A stretch of DNA of 64,000 nt, taken from the NCBI GenBank assembly GCA_963682025.1, contig OY821519.1, forward strand, positions 97,367,585-97,431,584, read 5' to 3'. The stretch comes from Cordilura impudica. Taxonomy: Eukaryota > Arthropoda > Insecta > Diptera > Scathophagidae. Made by a program: the position numbers and the translations under genes. The notes below the pieces were generated by a model. The model had not been told where the DNA came from and searched no databases. It was given only the letters and a program-made list of their open reading frames with translations. Positions 11,120-22,656 of the stretch are shown here, one piece after another. Positions within the stretch are counted from its first letter, which is position 1, and each line of letters opens with the position of its first letter.

Positions 11120-11272
11120 ATCTGGATAGGGCTAGGTCTGAACGTGTACCGAATTTCACATGTACCGAATTTCAATCGAGTTTGATTACAAGGTTTACAT
11201 GGACAGATACACAGATGGACAGACAAGCGACTCAATAAGTAATTCTGAGTCGATCTGTATAATAAAAGACCA
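11120..11272 (-). repeat. DINE-A fragment
   Basis: This minus-strand fragment spans the CAGACCTAGTCC-type segment, the 'ACAAGGTTTACATGGAC' segment, the GTCY microsatellite (as GACAGACAAG) and the 'TCTGAGTCGAT' segment. All are diagnostic of the DINE-A copies at 43.1 and 46.4 kb. Confidence 0.6.
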
Positions 11273-11394
11273 TCAGCAATAAGACCATTTTGAACTCAAG
11301 AACTGCTGGACCGATTTTAATAATCTTCGATTTTTGATTTGTATGATTCGTCACCGCCCCGAATGGCAAACTAACTATTAAAATATTTGAAAAA

Positions 11395-12045
11395 TTCAGA
11401 GGGCGCGGCACCTCTCACACAAAGTAAATATTCAATATAAGAAGTATCGAACACTGTGACAGAGAGAGCCTTGCAAATTTGTGTGAAGTTATTTGCTACT
11501 GCTATGAGTAGCCATACCGAAAATGGGTAGGATCGGATAAGTGGGCACGTCACCTCCCATACAAAGTGAAGTTTCAATATCATATGCCAAGAGTAATATC
11601 AAAAGGTGAGTAGCAATACTTTGTGTGATTTCACAGGTTGTTTATGTGAGTAACCTTACTGAAAATAGGCGGAATTGGATAAGTAGGCGTGGCACCGCTC
11701 ATACGAAGTAAACATTCAATATCACATATATCGACTAGGATGACAGGGAGAGCTTTGGAAATTTGTATGATGTTATCTGTTACTACTATGAGTATCCGAG
11801 CTGAAATGCGCGGGATCGGATAAGTGGGCGAGTCACCTCCCATGCAAAGTGGATTTTCAATATTCTATATCTTGACCTGTGATTTCATAGGTTATTAGTG
11901 TGGCACCTCCAGATGAAGTAAACATTCAATTTCACATATGTCGAATAATATAATAGAGAGAGCATTGCAAACTTGTATGACGTCATCTGTTATTAATATT
12001 AGTAGCCGTACTGTAACTGGACGGGATTGGGTAAATGCGCATAGA
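11395..12045. repeat. degenerate ~145-bp tandem repeat (type D)
   Basis: Four to five diverged units each carry, in order: GGCACCTCYCATACAAAGT, a CATTCAATATCACATAT phrase, GAGAGAGCYTTGCAAATTTG, and GATCGGATAAGTGGGCG. Units start near 11,408, 11,548, 11,690, 11,832 and 11,900; the fourth is shortened. A single inverted unit lies at 36,095-36,255. Open frames of ~70 codons inside units are shadows of the repeat. Confidence 0.7.
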
Positions 12046-12290
12046 TATCCGTTACAAAGAATTATGCAAATTTGTGTGACATCATCGCTATTTTAGAAAA
12101 AGATAAAGGAAGGAATTTTGGAACTGACTTTTTAAATTCACTTGATTTGCCAGATCTACCACCACACAATTTACTCTTGAAAGTTGGATCAACAATTATA
12201 CTGCTCCGAAACCTAAATGCACTAAAATTATATAAGGGAACGCGGTTCGTTATCTAGAAAATATTTGGTAATATTATTGAATCGACGATT
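12046..12290. other. short unassigned stretch
   Basis: No repeat or gene is recognised. A 61-codon frame at 12,072-12,257 has no family features. Confidence 0.3.
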
Positions 12291-13054
12291 CTGTGGTTTT
12301 CTGCAATAACCTCGTATGTCCATTTTTCTCAGTTTTGAATTAACGATGCCAAATATATTAATTTTTAACGCTCTTTACATGTGTTAAATTTTTTTAAAAA
12401 AAATATTGACAATTTCTGAGTTTTTCTTTAAATAACGACGTAACTTAAATGTTTATTAACTTAATTTGCAGCACTATCGAAGTATGTCAACATGCGTTTG
12501 ATCGCTGACAAATTATTTTCTCAGAAAACGACACATAGCGACATACGTTGTTATTAATGAAAAAAAATTCAAAATAATTTTGGATTATTTTTCAGTTTAT
12601 AACCACCTATAAAAACTTGTGTGTTTATTTCTGTTATTTTTTATCACTATTATTCTTGATACGTTGTTATATTCTCATACTAAGTCCCGTTAACTTTTTG
12701 TTGACGAACAAAAAAATCCATTCTTCAAGCAACAACAACTTATGTCTACATGGGTGGTTGCGTTGGAAATTTTCTTTTTCAAAGAAAACGACTTTTGTCG
12801 ACATAAGTTGTTTTATCTGCACACACTTTAAGTGTTATTTACATATTGTTTTTTCGTCCTTCTCTAGAATCTATTCCTCTGAAGATTTTTGACTCAAAAT
12901 TTTTTATAAAGTATTTATTGCCCATATCTACAGGACTGTTAAATAAAAAGCTCTAAAAACTTTATATCGAGCCCATAATTTCAAATATAACGTTTTTTAG
13001 CTCCCCTGAACATTTTGATTTTATGATATACGCGGTTATTCTAGAAAACCACAG
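12291..13054 (+). mobile_element. non-autonomous TIR element 'X', copy 1, 764 bp
   Basis: The ends are inverted repeats: CTGTGGTTTTCTGCAATAAC at the left, and at the right a sequence whose complement reads CTGTGGTTTTCTAGAATAAC, continuing to ~35 bp. A second copy in opposite orientation lies at 44,187-44,937 and aligns along its whole length. The interior is crowded with variants of ACGTATGTCG/CGACATAYGTTGTT, which may be binding sites for a transposase. No protein is encoded; small frames are noise. Target duplication could not be fixed. Confidence 0.7.
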
Positions 13055-14147
13055 AATTATCAATTTAAATGCAAATTCCAAGGAGAGGATATTATATTGC
13101 CTAGAATCACAACAGCTTCTCCAATTACATTTAAAGTTTTCCAATTTCCAAGTCGTCTGGCATATGAAATGTCAATCGATAAAACCCAATACCAGCCGTG
13201 CCAGAGTTGTTAAGCCAAACGATCTGCTTGTATATGCCGGAAATAGAGAAAGAAAACATATTGTCAATACAATAAATTATTATTAAGTAAGATCAGACGA
13301 AAGAAGTATTATGTGAAACAAAATTTAATTTATTAAATTTAAAATCAAATCTTCCTTCCGTACTTGAAATACATATCAAAACTATTCTGGAGATAAAGTA
13401 ATTATTTTAGGCATAACAACGTTAGTCGGCTCAACTAGTATAGGCATAGAATTTTTTCCATAAAAATTTTTTATTGCGATTTTCGATTTTCGAGTTTGAC
13501 AGACCACAATTCAATTAAAATATAAAAAAAATCGAACATCTTTTTTTTTTTTGTTGTCTAATGTAGCAGTAATTTACCATCTGTCATACATTAGGAAAAC
13601 AAACACCTCAATTTGAATAAATTAATTAAATATAATAAATTTTGTCATTTAAACATAAACTTTTTGAGTAATCACAAAAAAAATATATATATATTTTATG
13701 TGGCATATCAGAGCCAAAACAGCTGCATTCGTAACCGTACAACGAAACAGCAACACTCAACAACACTCCCCTCAACTGGGCAATAATGTGCTGAGTAAAC
13801 ATCAGTAAACATCTAAACAATTCAAACATGCACACAACTATAACCATAATAATGCATATGCATAACTAAAGCTCTCCCCCCCCCCTCCTTCCATTTGGCG
13901 GTAAACGGCTAAAATTAGAAGAAAAACAAATAAACCAACCTACTCCCACGCTATTCCTATGGAAATTGCAAAATTTTTACTACAAGTTTTCTGTTTTTGT
14001 GGCATACAACAATATTTGTGGTTTTAGTTTACCAACAAATGCAACAAAAAATAACAACAACAACTAACAACAACAGCTAACAAACGAAATGATATCATTA
14101 TGAGGCGCCCAAGTGTGCACCTTCGCAAACTATGTCGAGTGAATAAC
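13055..14147. other. stretch without a gene, partly non-repetitive
   Basis: No coding frame is supported. The part 13,850-14,140 has a run of C (13,876-13,885), CAA/AAC-rich runs and GAGGCGCCCAAGTGTGCACC, and matches no other part of the window. It may be ordinary unique host DNA. Confidence 0.4.
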
Positions 14148-14190
14148 AACAAGTAAGAGTGTTTAGTTCGGCCGAATCGAATCGTTGATA
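14148..14190 (-). repeat. DINE-B 3' end
   Basis: ACAAGTAAGAGTGTTTAG followed by TTCGGCCGAA is the complement of the DINE-B terminal hairpin and TTACTTGTT end. The rest of this copy is not recognisable. Confidence 0.55.
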
Positions 14191-14447
14191 CAGTATACTC
14201 TTTATAGAAGGACACAGATATTTGGGAAGGGAAAAAGTTTTTTGTTTTGGAAAATTTAAGAGAATTTATTAAGACCGAAAATCGTTTTGGGGGAAAAAAA
14301 GTTCTTTTTGTGGAAATATAATTTTGTAGGGGAAATTTCAAACTTAATTTAAAAATGATAAGCCTCCTCCTATTTTTTACCTCAAAAATGTAATTCACTG
14401 TAAGATTTTTAAAATGTGAAAATTTAAATGTACTCAACAAATTGTTT

Positions 14448-15248
14448 ATACCTTCCAAACCAGTGTGAAAAAGGATATATAAGTTTGTCAATCAACTTGT
14501 AATAATAAGAAATAAATCTGGACCCCATAATATATATATGTAAATTCTTGATCCTTTATAACAAGCTGAGTTGATATTACGATGTCCGTCTGTCCGTCTA
14601 AGGATATTACAATCACACGCTCAATAAGTCAGCTGGGTTGCTCATTTTAAGTGTAGATGATTCACTGACATCCTGAACAGTTTTTTGTTTAAAATCAACA
14701 ACTTTGGTTCAATAGGTCCCGAAACTTCAATGAAAATGTAAAAAATTTAACAAATGTGATTTTTTATGTTGGTCTTTTTTTGTTGTTATTCTAAAAAATT
14801 CTTGTTGTTGTTGTTGTTGTTGTGTTCGTTATACTGCATTTGCATAATGAGCGCAAATGTATGCTTATACTCCACGTGCCCAGAGCACCAAGTATCGCAG
14901 CCACCGACTCTTTCTGTAGTGCTGCAGCCGCTGCCGATGTAGGCGGTAGAGTTTGTACTTGCCGAATTAACATCCTTGGACAATTTTTGCTTTTTGTATA
15001 AAAAAATAATTAGAAAACATAGAGCAAACAAATTTAAATTAATATAAGTAAAATAATTTAAGTTTTCGGATAGAAGTTAATACTTTCCATTGTCTGTATA
15101 AAAAAAACAGTAAGAAATGGAAAAACCATTAACTATAATTAAATGATATTAGAATTTAAAGGTTAAGTAAGTAACTGTATTAAAATGATAATCGTAGCCA
15201 ATAGCGGGTTTCAAAGATTCGATAAAGCAGAATTTAACACTATTGCTT
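14448..15248 (+). repeat. DINE-B repeat, long variant
   Basis: The head TATACCTTCC...GGATATATAAGTTTGTC is at 14,448-14,490 and GATGTCCGTCTGTCCGTCT at 14,580-14,600. An eroded 3' end (CAAAGATTCGATAAAGCAGAATTTAACACT) lies near 15,210-15,243. The middle matches the copy at 38,755. A (TTG)n run lies at 14,803-14,823. The end abuts the head of the next DINE-B (15,249), a head-to-tail tandem. Confidence 0.6.
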
Positions 15249-16621
15249 CTTATACTCCCACACCACTGTGCAGAGTAGAGTGGCCCTTAATAAAAAAAAA
15301 TGTTCAAACTGTCGGTCTCACCCCCTAGAAATATGCGAATAGCAAAAAAACTGAGAAATACAAAGTTTTGGGCCAATCAAAAAACGTTTAGTCGTGGCGC
15401 AAAGCGATTGAAAATTTCAAGTGTGTTTATATGGGGAAAATATGACTTTTTTTCAGATTTTACGAAAATTTCGTTCTATAGTTTAATTTTTCCGACAAGA
15501 TGATATATAATTCGGGATCAGTATTAAATTATCCTTTCAACAGGTTATTAAACTTCAAAATCGAATGAAATTTCGCCAAGAAATAGCAAATGCCCAGACC
15601 ACTTTTGTGCCAAAAAAAACTAGTTCATGAAATTTGATGACATTGTTTTCAACTTTGAGAAATTGATTAAAGCCATCATTCTTTTTTGGTCTCTATACTT
15701 ATAGGTATTCAGATATGAAGTATTGTTTTATTACCACGTTGTTAACCTATTGCGCATTGACACCGAAAATTGGAAATTTTTTTGATAAAATTTTTAAAAC
15801 TCCTTTTTCAAGTTTGAAAAAACTTTCTTAAACAAAATTTAAAAAAATGAATATATTACTTTAAGGTTCTATTAAATACATGTTGCAGATTAACTGTGTT
15901 AATTTTTAAGTAAATCCCTCCCCCAGAATTTTTTTGACAAGGATTTTATTTTTGCGGATTTCGAGAAAAATTGGATTTTTGAGAAATATTCTGTAAATGT
16001 ACTCTTTCTAAATACTTTGTATCAAAAATTCATCACTTTTCTACTTTTAAATGTTATGTTTTATCTTAATAGCCTAGGGTTTCGGAAAAAATAATATGAC
16101 TCCATTAACCCTTTTGGAATTGGGGTCACATATGACCCCAAGCTAATAAAAGACAATTTATTCAAAAAATTCAAATATGTTGTAAGTTCTGTCCAATTTT
16201 TAAATCCGACACATAAAATATAATAACCAAATGTGTAGAAGTTTCGTTCTAAAAATTTGGGATAAATCCGAGAACGTTAACCTATTATTTGCCAAGGCCA
16301 GCTTTGGATTTTAAGATATTTTTAAATAAAAATGACCTAAAACGAGTTTTTCTATTAAACTCGTTGATACCACTATTTAGAATTTAAGAAAAATAATTCG
16401 CTTAATTTTTATTTATTTAACCCTTCAGTGCTCCTGAGATCAAAATTATCCATTGTGATATATCTCTGGTGCAATTATCTGCTTATTGCTCGCGAATATA
16501 AGTTAAAAAAAACTTAGGTCATATGTGTAAAAAATAGAACGCAAATATTTTGTTGTTGCAGCAAAGCCTATTCTGTTTTTTGAAATTCACTTTGATTTAA
16601 TTTTGTAATTTATTCCATTAA

Positions 16622-16953
16622 TGCCCGTTTTCTCAATAGGCGATTATCTTTTATCCCAACGAGAAACTGCCGGTTAAAGAAAATTGGTTTTCTCAATGTC
16701 TGGCTGACAATTATTTATTTATCGTGCAGATAAATTATTCTCCCAACTTTCATATCAATTTTGAGAGGCATTGCCAACTGAAAATAATTCTCCCAACTTT
16801 CATACGTATTTTGAGAGGCATTGCCAACTGAAAGTAATGTTTTTGTCGGTACATTGAGAAAACCAAAATTGTTAACCGGCAGTTTATCGGTACAATAAAT
16901 TTATGTCATGGTTAAGTAACAGGCAGTTTGACGATACATTGAGAAAACCGGCA
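16622..16953. repeat. 332-bp MITE inside the hairpin loop
   Basis: The termini are TGCCCGTTTTCTCAAT and, inverted, TGCCGGTTTTCTCAAT, flanked by TAA on both sides (16,619-16,621 and 16,954-16,956). The motif recurs inverted inside, near 16,668-16,700 and 16,853-16,885, so the termini are extended and imperfect. A 3-bp TAA duplication would fit the PIF/Harbinger group (inference). Confidence 0.7.
16735..16836. repeat. 50-bp tandem duplication
   Basis: The 50-bp unit starting at TCCCAACTTTCATA (16,741 and again 16,791) and containing TTTTGAGAGGCATTGCCAAC occurs twice, back to back, within the MITE. Confidence 0.85.
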
Positions 16954-18922
16954 TAAGAGTAGTATTAATTTAATATTACCTTTTATATATATTATTATAT
17001 TTGAAATTTACTTTTGTTTAATAAACTATTTAAAACTGGGAAATAAAATGGTAGAAGTTTCAAAACATTTAGGTGACATTGAAGATAATATAAAGCGACC
17101 GATTATAAAAAATAAAAAAATGTCAACCATTATAAGTAACGGCATCTCCACCGATTGACCTGAATTTTTTTTTTACGTATTTTTTTACAATATCCACCAA
17201 ATTGGTGGGTGAGACCAGAAGAAATTCAACTATTACTTTATTACATAAAGTAATTTTATAACAAAATTGGTTAAAAGTTGTTTTAATTTATATTCGCGAG
17301 CAGTAAGCAGATAATTGCACCAAAGATATATCACAATGGATTATTTTGATCCCAGGAGCACTGAATGGTTAAATAAATAAAAATTAACCGAATTATTTTT
17401 CTTAAATTCTAAATAGTGGTATCAACGAGTTTAATAGAAAAACTCGTTTTAGGTCATTTTTATTTTAAAATATCTTAAAATCCAAAGCTGGCCTTGGCAA
17501 ATAACGGGTTAACGTTCTCGGATTTATCCCAAATTTTTGGAACAAAACTTCTACACATTTGGTTATTTTATTTTAAGCTTCGCATCTAAAAATTGGACAG
17601 CACTTACAACATATTTGAATTTTTCGAATAAATTGTCTTTTATTAGCTTGGGGTCATATCTGACCCCAATTCCAAAAGGGTTAATGGAGTCATATTATTT
17701 TTTCCGAAACCCTAGGCTATTAAGATAAAATATAACATTTAAAAGTAGAAAAGTGATGCATTTTTGATACAAAGTATTTAGAAAGAGTACATTTACACAA
17801 TATTTCTCAAAAATCCAATTTTTCTCGAAATCCGCAAAAATAAAATCATTGTCAAAAAAATTCTGGGGGAGGGATTTACTTAAAAATTAACACAGTTAAT
17901 CTGCAACATGTATTTAATAGAACCTTAAAGTAATATATTCATTTTTTTAAATTTTGTTTAAGAAAGTTTTTTCAAACTTGAAAAAGGAGTTTTAAAAATT
18001 TTATCAAAAAAATTTCCAATTTTCGGTGTCAATGCGCAATAGGTTACCAACGTGGTAATAAAACAATACTTCATATCTGAATACTTATAAGTATAGAGAC
18101 CAAAAAAGAATGATGGCTTTAATCAATTTCTCAAAGTTGAAAAAAATGTCATCAAATTTCATGAACTAGTTTTTTTTGGCACAAAAGTGGTCTGGGGCAT
18201 TTGCTATTTCTTGGCGAAATTTCATTCGATTTTGAAGTTTTATAACCTGTTGAAAGGATAATTTAATACGGATCCCGAATTATATAACAGCTTGTCGGAA
18301 AAATTAAACTATAGAACGAAATTTTCGTCAAATCTGAAAAAAAGTCATATTTTCCCCATATAAACACACTTGAAATTTCCAATCGCTTTGCGCCACGACT
18401 AAACGTTTTTTGATGGGCCCAAAACTTTGTATTTCTCATTTTTTTGCTATTCGCATATTTCTAGGGGGTGAGACCGACATTTTTAACACTTTTTTTCCCC
18501 TCCATATAACGAAGGGCCACCCTAGTGCAGAGGGTATATAAGTTCGTCATTCCGTTTGTAACGCATCGTAAAATAATTTGAAACCCAATAAGTATATATA
18601 TTCTTCATCCTTATAACGACTCGAGTCGATATAGCGATGTCCCTTCGTCCGTCTTTCCGTCTGTCTGTCTATTGAAATCACGCTAACCTGGGTAAACTTA
18701 GAATCATAGTGTTTGCCATTATTTCCAAACAGGTTTGTATTTAAGATGTGGTAAATTGAGCATCATTGCGCCAAGATATGAGCTAAAATATTTGTGTGTT
18801 TGTTGTAATAATTTAGTGTTAAGTTCATCAAATTGTCTACTTTTTCAATTTTTTAAAAAATAGAGCAATAAGTCCAAATATTAATGTAAACGGCGCATCT
18901 GATTTTAAAAATCTTACTTGTT

Positions 18923-19980
18923 TTTTTTTTCGAAAATTTTTTATAACCATACATTTCTTGTGAGATGAAAATTTAATTTTTAAAAAATATTTGTATTTGA
19001 AAAATAATTTTAGTCACTGTTGGGTAAAAAATTATTATGAGGTGAAAATACGCATTTTCGATTTTATATGAAAATTTCACAGCTTTCTTATTTTTACTCA
19101 TAACTTTTAATCCAACAGTTCGATTTAATGAAACTAACTGGACCAGCTAGAAAAATCAAGTATATTTTTCTGTAGGTTTTCTCTTAATTTTGCTGAAATT
19201 TATTAGGTATAGGGTATAACTATGGTTAACTATAACATGTGTAATATCTTGAGCTCGAACAAAAAAAAAAAACTCAAAAGCCTTTGAACCATACAAAAGA
19301 TATTGTTGTTGGAAGAAAGAGCATGAACAGTCTGAAACGTATTAAAATAATCCATACATTATTTGTCCCAAATCCAGTCAGACTTTGGCTATATCTCTAT
19401 GGATGGTCTGGACTTTGCCACAATTACAAAGCATATAAAATTTTGAAATCACCGCCAGTTAACAAAGGCTGTGCGGTATGATTTGTTTCATATTGCTGCA
19501 CTACCAACCACTCTTCTTGTGCTACAAATGGCGCGCACACAAAACCTCAGATTTAAACAAAGTTCAAATGAATTTAGGACACAAACAACTTTGGAGCCAG
19601 TATGCAAAAGTTGTTCCAAACAACAACAGTAAATGAATTTTTACTTTTCACAGTTTTATTGATGCCGCTCATTTTATGACATAATCATAGTTTTAAGCCA
19701 ACTTATTGTTTGACTTCCTGTGTACGAAATAATTTTAAAGATTGTGGGTTTAAGATTTCGTTCCTCAATACGTTAGTGCAGCTGTTACGATATCTTTAAA
19801 AGAAAATAAATGAATTGGTTGGATTAGTAACTGTTTTTTGGAGAAATATTTTAGTGATGAGAAAAAAAAATTGTTTTGAAGCATAAAAAAGTTTATTGCT
19901 TAAAACCAAAAACAACTTGTGAGTGATTGATAACCTTGTTTAATAGCACAAAATTAGCAGAGACAAGACAAATGTACGTA
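18923..19980. other. stretch without a gene
   Basis: The stretch is AT-rich. The 65-codon frame at 19,284-19,481 has no recognisable domain and no codon evidence, so I do not call it. Confidence 0.4.
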
Positions 19981-20718
19981 GGATAGTGGGATACTACGGA
20001 TCGGACTCAGCGATCCCCCACTATCGTGAATACTCAGAATCACTTTCTGAGTCAATTTAGCGATGTCCGTTTGTCCGTCTGGGTCCATATAAACCCTCTA
20101 TTCAAACTACAGGTCGTAAATATGAATATATTACGATGAAATTTAGTACATAATTTTCTATCGGCCATGGACTGGACACTATTGAAATTGATGGAAATCG
20201 GTTTATGTTCAGACCTAGTCCCCATACAACCGACTCCCATGAGATCGACTTACATTGCCATAATATCCAAAATTATCATATACATCTCGGTAATATTGAG
20301 TTTGTGTATGTTTATTACATCCATTTATCAGTAGTACAAATATAAACCCTATAAGACAATTCTCAGCCATAGCCCCTATATTAAGCAGATTCCCGATCTT
20401 CACTTAAATCTATAAAAAAAACAAAAATATTGCAAAGATTTTTCCCAAATTTGGTTTGTATAGTTTTTTGCAAAAAATATGTGACCTTGCCAAATGTGGT
20501 TAGGATCGGTTCGAACTAGTCCCGAACTAGTCCCCATATAAATATAGCATCTGATATGAACTTCTTAATATTCAAAGTTAAAAAAATTAATAACAATACT
20601 ACTCAAATTTGGTTTATGTTGTATCTAATTAGTTGGACCTAAGAGATAGGGTCTATAAACTTATAGTATAGGATATCGTATAGTCGTTCTAGACCGCCCA
20701 TAATTTTCTTACTTGTTT
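19981..20718 (+). repeat. DINE-A repeat
   Basis: The 5' inverted-repeat head is altered (ATAGTGGGATAC...CCCACTATCG). The middle contains TCAGAATCACTTTCTGAGTC, GATGTCCGTTTGTCCGTCTG and the ACTAGTCCCCATATAAATAT segment. It ends TCGTATAGTCGTTCTAGACCG...TTTCTTACTTGTTTTA at 20,718. Full copies are at 43.1 and 46.4 kb. Confidence 0.7.
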
Positions 20719-21315
20719 TAATCTATTTAAGGCTAAGCTACAATTTTGCTGAAGAATGGAATGAGAAATCATCAATGGTACCTGAGTTAGAACTGAAAAA
20801 CTAAACATCAAGATAAGGAAAATATATAAAAGGTCATAAAAAAAAGTTTGGCCTGAGAACAGTAAACCCTTTCGAAACTTTACTATACTGGCTTAGTACT
20901 TTCGCCGTGACTTGAAATTTCTCACCCCCAGAAAATGTTCCGCAGTGATATGTATTTAAAAAAGAAATATTTCGGAAATCTAAATTATTTTTTAATTATT
21001 TAAAAATAAAACTCTTCTTGAAAACAATCAAAAATTTTTTTGGTAAAAATTGATGGTTTGATGAAAAAAATATAAACTGTATTTTTAACTTTAAAATTTT
21101 TTTTTGTCAATTACACCCAGCTGGTTTCCAAATAATCCTTTGTTGAATAGTGTTATTAATTGCCGATGAATTAGAAAACATTCATAATGATTTCAGAATT
21201 TTTTAATACAAATTTGTCTACAGAACTCTAGACCCCACTTCACCCGTACAATTCCACTTGGAATAAATTCACAATTCCACATATTTTTTGTCAAACGTCG
21301 TAGGTTTTAACGAGA
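20719..21315. other. stretch without a gene
   Basis: No gene or repeat boundary is recognised. A segment near 21,215-21,290 with AATTCCACTTGG and CACAATTCCACA echoes, inverted, the sequence at 22,245-22,275, so the two may be ends of one lost element. Confidence 0.35.
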
Positions 21316-21599
21316 ATTATAATATTAATAGGCTAGATGATTTTTTGTTACCGATGTATGTTTCACTATTTTACACCGATTTGGACAAAAAATTTATCAT
21401 TTATCATTTATCAAAAAAATTATAGAATGCTATGTGTGTGTTTATTAAATTTGTTAATGTGTTTGTGTTAATGTGGTGAGTTTGTTTTCTTCGTTTAAAA
21501 TGAGCTGAATTATGAAGCATACCTTTAGGGTCTTTATTAAACGAAAAAATAAAATTTCCTAGAATTTGCACTCGAATTTCGTGTGCTGGAATCTGCTAG
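21316..21599 (+). mobile_element. small non-autonomous Helitron (family 1)
   Basis: It ends in CTAG followed by host T (21,596-21,599, T at 21,600). A hairpin around GCACTCGAATTTCGTGTGC lies a few bases upstream. The 5' start TATAATATTAATAGG is a slightly altered TCTATAATATTAATAGG. A 3' hairpin plus CTAG and insertion at A/T is the canonical Helitron signature. Other copies: 23,167, 56,667 and 60,136. Confidence 0.8.
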
Positions 21600-21683
21600 T
21601 TAAATCAAATATTTGTACACATTAAAATCATTATATTCTGTTTCGATTCTTGTAGTTATTTAGGCTGGTTTTTTTTAATATTA

Positions 21684-22131
21684 TCTTATATATTAAAAGA
21701 ATTTATGAATAAAATTTGCATTCAAGATTTTTTTCAATATTTTTCTTCCCTCATACCTCAATAACTAGAGTTCTAATTAACGTAGGCTGTTGACATAGGT
21801 CTAAGAACACTCAGTGGTTCAAGCTCCTTCTTTTGAGCTATTAACTGCTTGGGTTGAGGAAAGTTATGCGTGGAGAATCAACTTTACTTTTACTGTACGT
21901 TAACTTATCTTGGCATATTTTGGCATTACTGTACGTTAACTTCTCTTGGCAAATTCGATGGGTTTGAGGAAAGTTATGCGTGGACAATCAACTTTACTTT
22001 TACTGTACGTTAACTTCTCTTGGCATATTTTGGCATTACTGTACGTTAACTTCTCTTGGCAAGTTTTGGTATTATATTATAAAAATTAATATAATATAAT
22101 ATAATGCTGCGGAGCAGCAAGGGTCCTCTAG
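21684..22131 (+). mobile_element. non-autonomous Helitron (family 2)
   Basis: It starts TCTTATATATTAAAAG after A (21,683) and ends with the hairpin TGCTGCGGAGCAGCA (22,105-22,119), AGGGTCCT, CTAG and then T (22,132). This is a textbook Helitron 3' end. Internally a 110-bp unit beginning GGTTTGAGGAAAGTTATGCG is duplicated in tandem (21,851 and 21,961), and TACTGTACGTTAACTT occurs four times. No protein is encoded. Confidence 0.8.
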
Positions 22132-22307
22132 TATAATTTAATAAATTCTATTTTTAATTTATCAAACTCATAGAGAGTTAAAAAATGCAGCGACAAAAAA
22201 AAGTAGACTTGAGCGAATGAAATTGTTTCCTAGTGAAATTATGTCAAGTGGAACTGTCCGAGTAGAATTGTGTCGAAAAAAAATTGTCACAATCTTAAAA
22301 TTTTAAT

Positions 22308-22656
22308 AGAGTGAAAAGTGGCGTGACAAGTGCAAATGTTTTCTGTTTATTCAGTAGGCCCAACTCTAAGAAAAATTGAGTAAAAATTTCATGATATATC
22401 ATTAATTAGAAAAAAAAGTTCCCGTTATAAAAATAATGCTGCTTTTAAAGTTTGCGAAAGAATTAATTACAAAGAGTTTCGTGTTTTGATTAAACATTGC
22501 TTTTTGTGGGAAAAAAAACCTGTCTGAGCCAAGGGTGTCAAGATGTTAGAGGATCGTTGGAAGACGTGCATTTCACTTAACGGAAATTACGATGAAGAAT
22601 AAAATTGATTTCAAATCTAAAAAGCTAGTTTTTCACGGAGTTTCCACTCCATGTAG
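22308..22656 (+). mobile_element. internally deleted mariner derivative
   Basis: The left ~210 bp (22,308-22,520) matches the start of the mariner at 53,314-54,398. The right ~120 bp (22,533-22,656, from GGTGTCAAGATGTTAGAGG) matches its end, so about 0.7 kb of transposase gene is missing. The right end (complement CTACATGGAGTGGAAACTCC) keeps the terminal repeat and is followed by TA. The left terminal repeat is eroded. It can only be moved in trans. Confidence 0.75.

Larger units (their letters stand above)
15276..18524. mobile_element. 3.25-kb giant inverted-repeat (foldback) element
   Basis: Two ~1.24-kb arms (15,276-16,515 and 17,277-18,524) are inverted copies around a ~760-bp loop. The ends read TAGAGTGGCCCTT and, inverted, TAGGGTGGCCCTT. 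An exact 8-bp duplication, GTGCAGAG, flanks the element (15,268-15,275 and 18,525-18,532), as for hAT-type transposition. In ~330 bp of the outer arm I count about eleven differences by eye, so the arms are close. The loop has no transposase; a short frame near 17,048 (MVEVSKHLG...) stops after about 36 codons. It is probably a non-autonomous element with exceptionally long terminal repeats. Superfamily assignment is inference from the duplication length. Confidence 0.85.
15249..18922 (+). repeat. DINE-B repeat split by the giant hairpin element
   Basis: The head (ATACTCCCACACCACTGTG) is at 15,249-15,275. The remainder, with GGGTATATAAG, GTCY microsatellite (18,637-18,672) and TCTTACTTGTTTTT end, is at 18,525-18,922. 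The 3,249-bp element between them is bounded by a direct repeat of the DINE-B sequence GTGCAGAG. Confidence 0.8.

Noticed and set aside
14024..14491. 155-codon minus-strand open frame
   Set aside because: AT-driven, lysine/phenylalanine/serine-rich, no domain; it overlaps the DINE-B head at 14,448 and the DINE-B end at 14,148.
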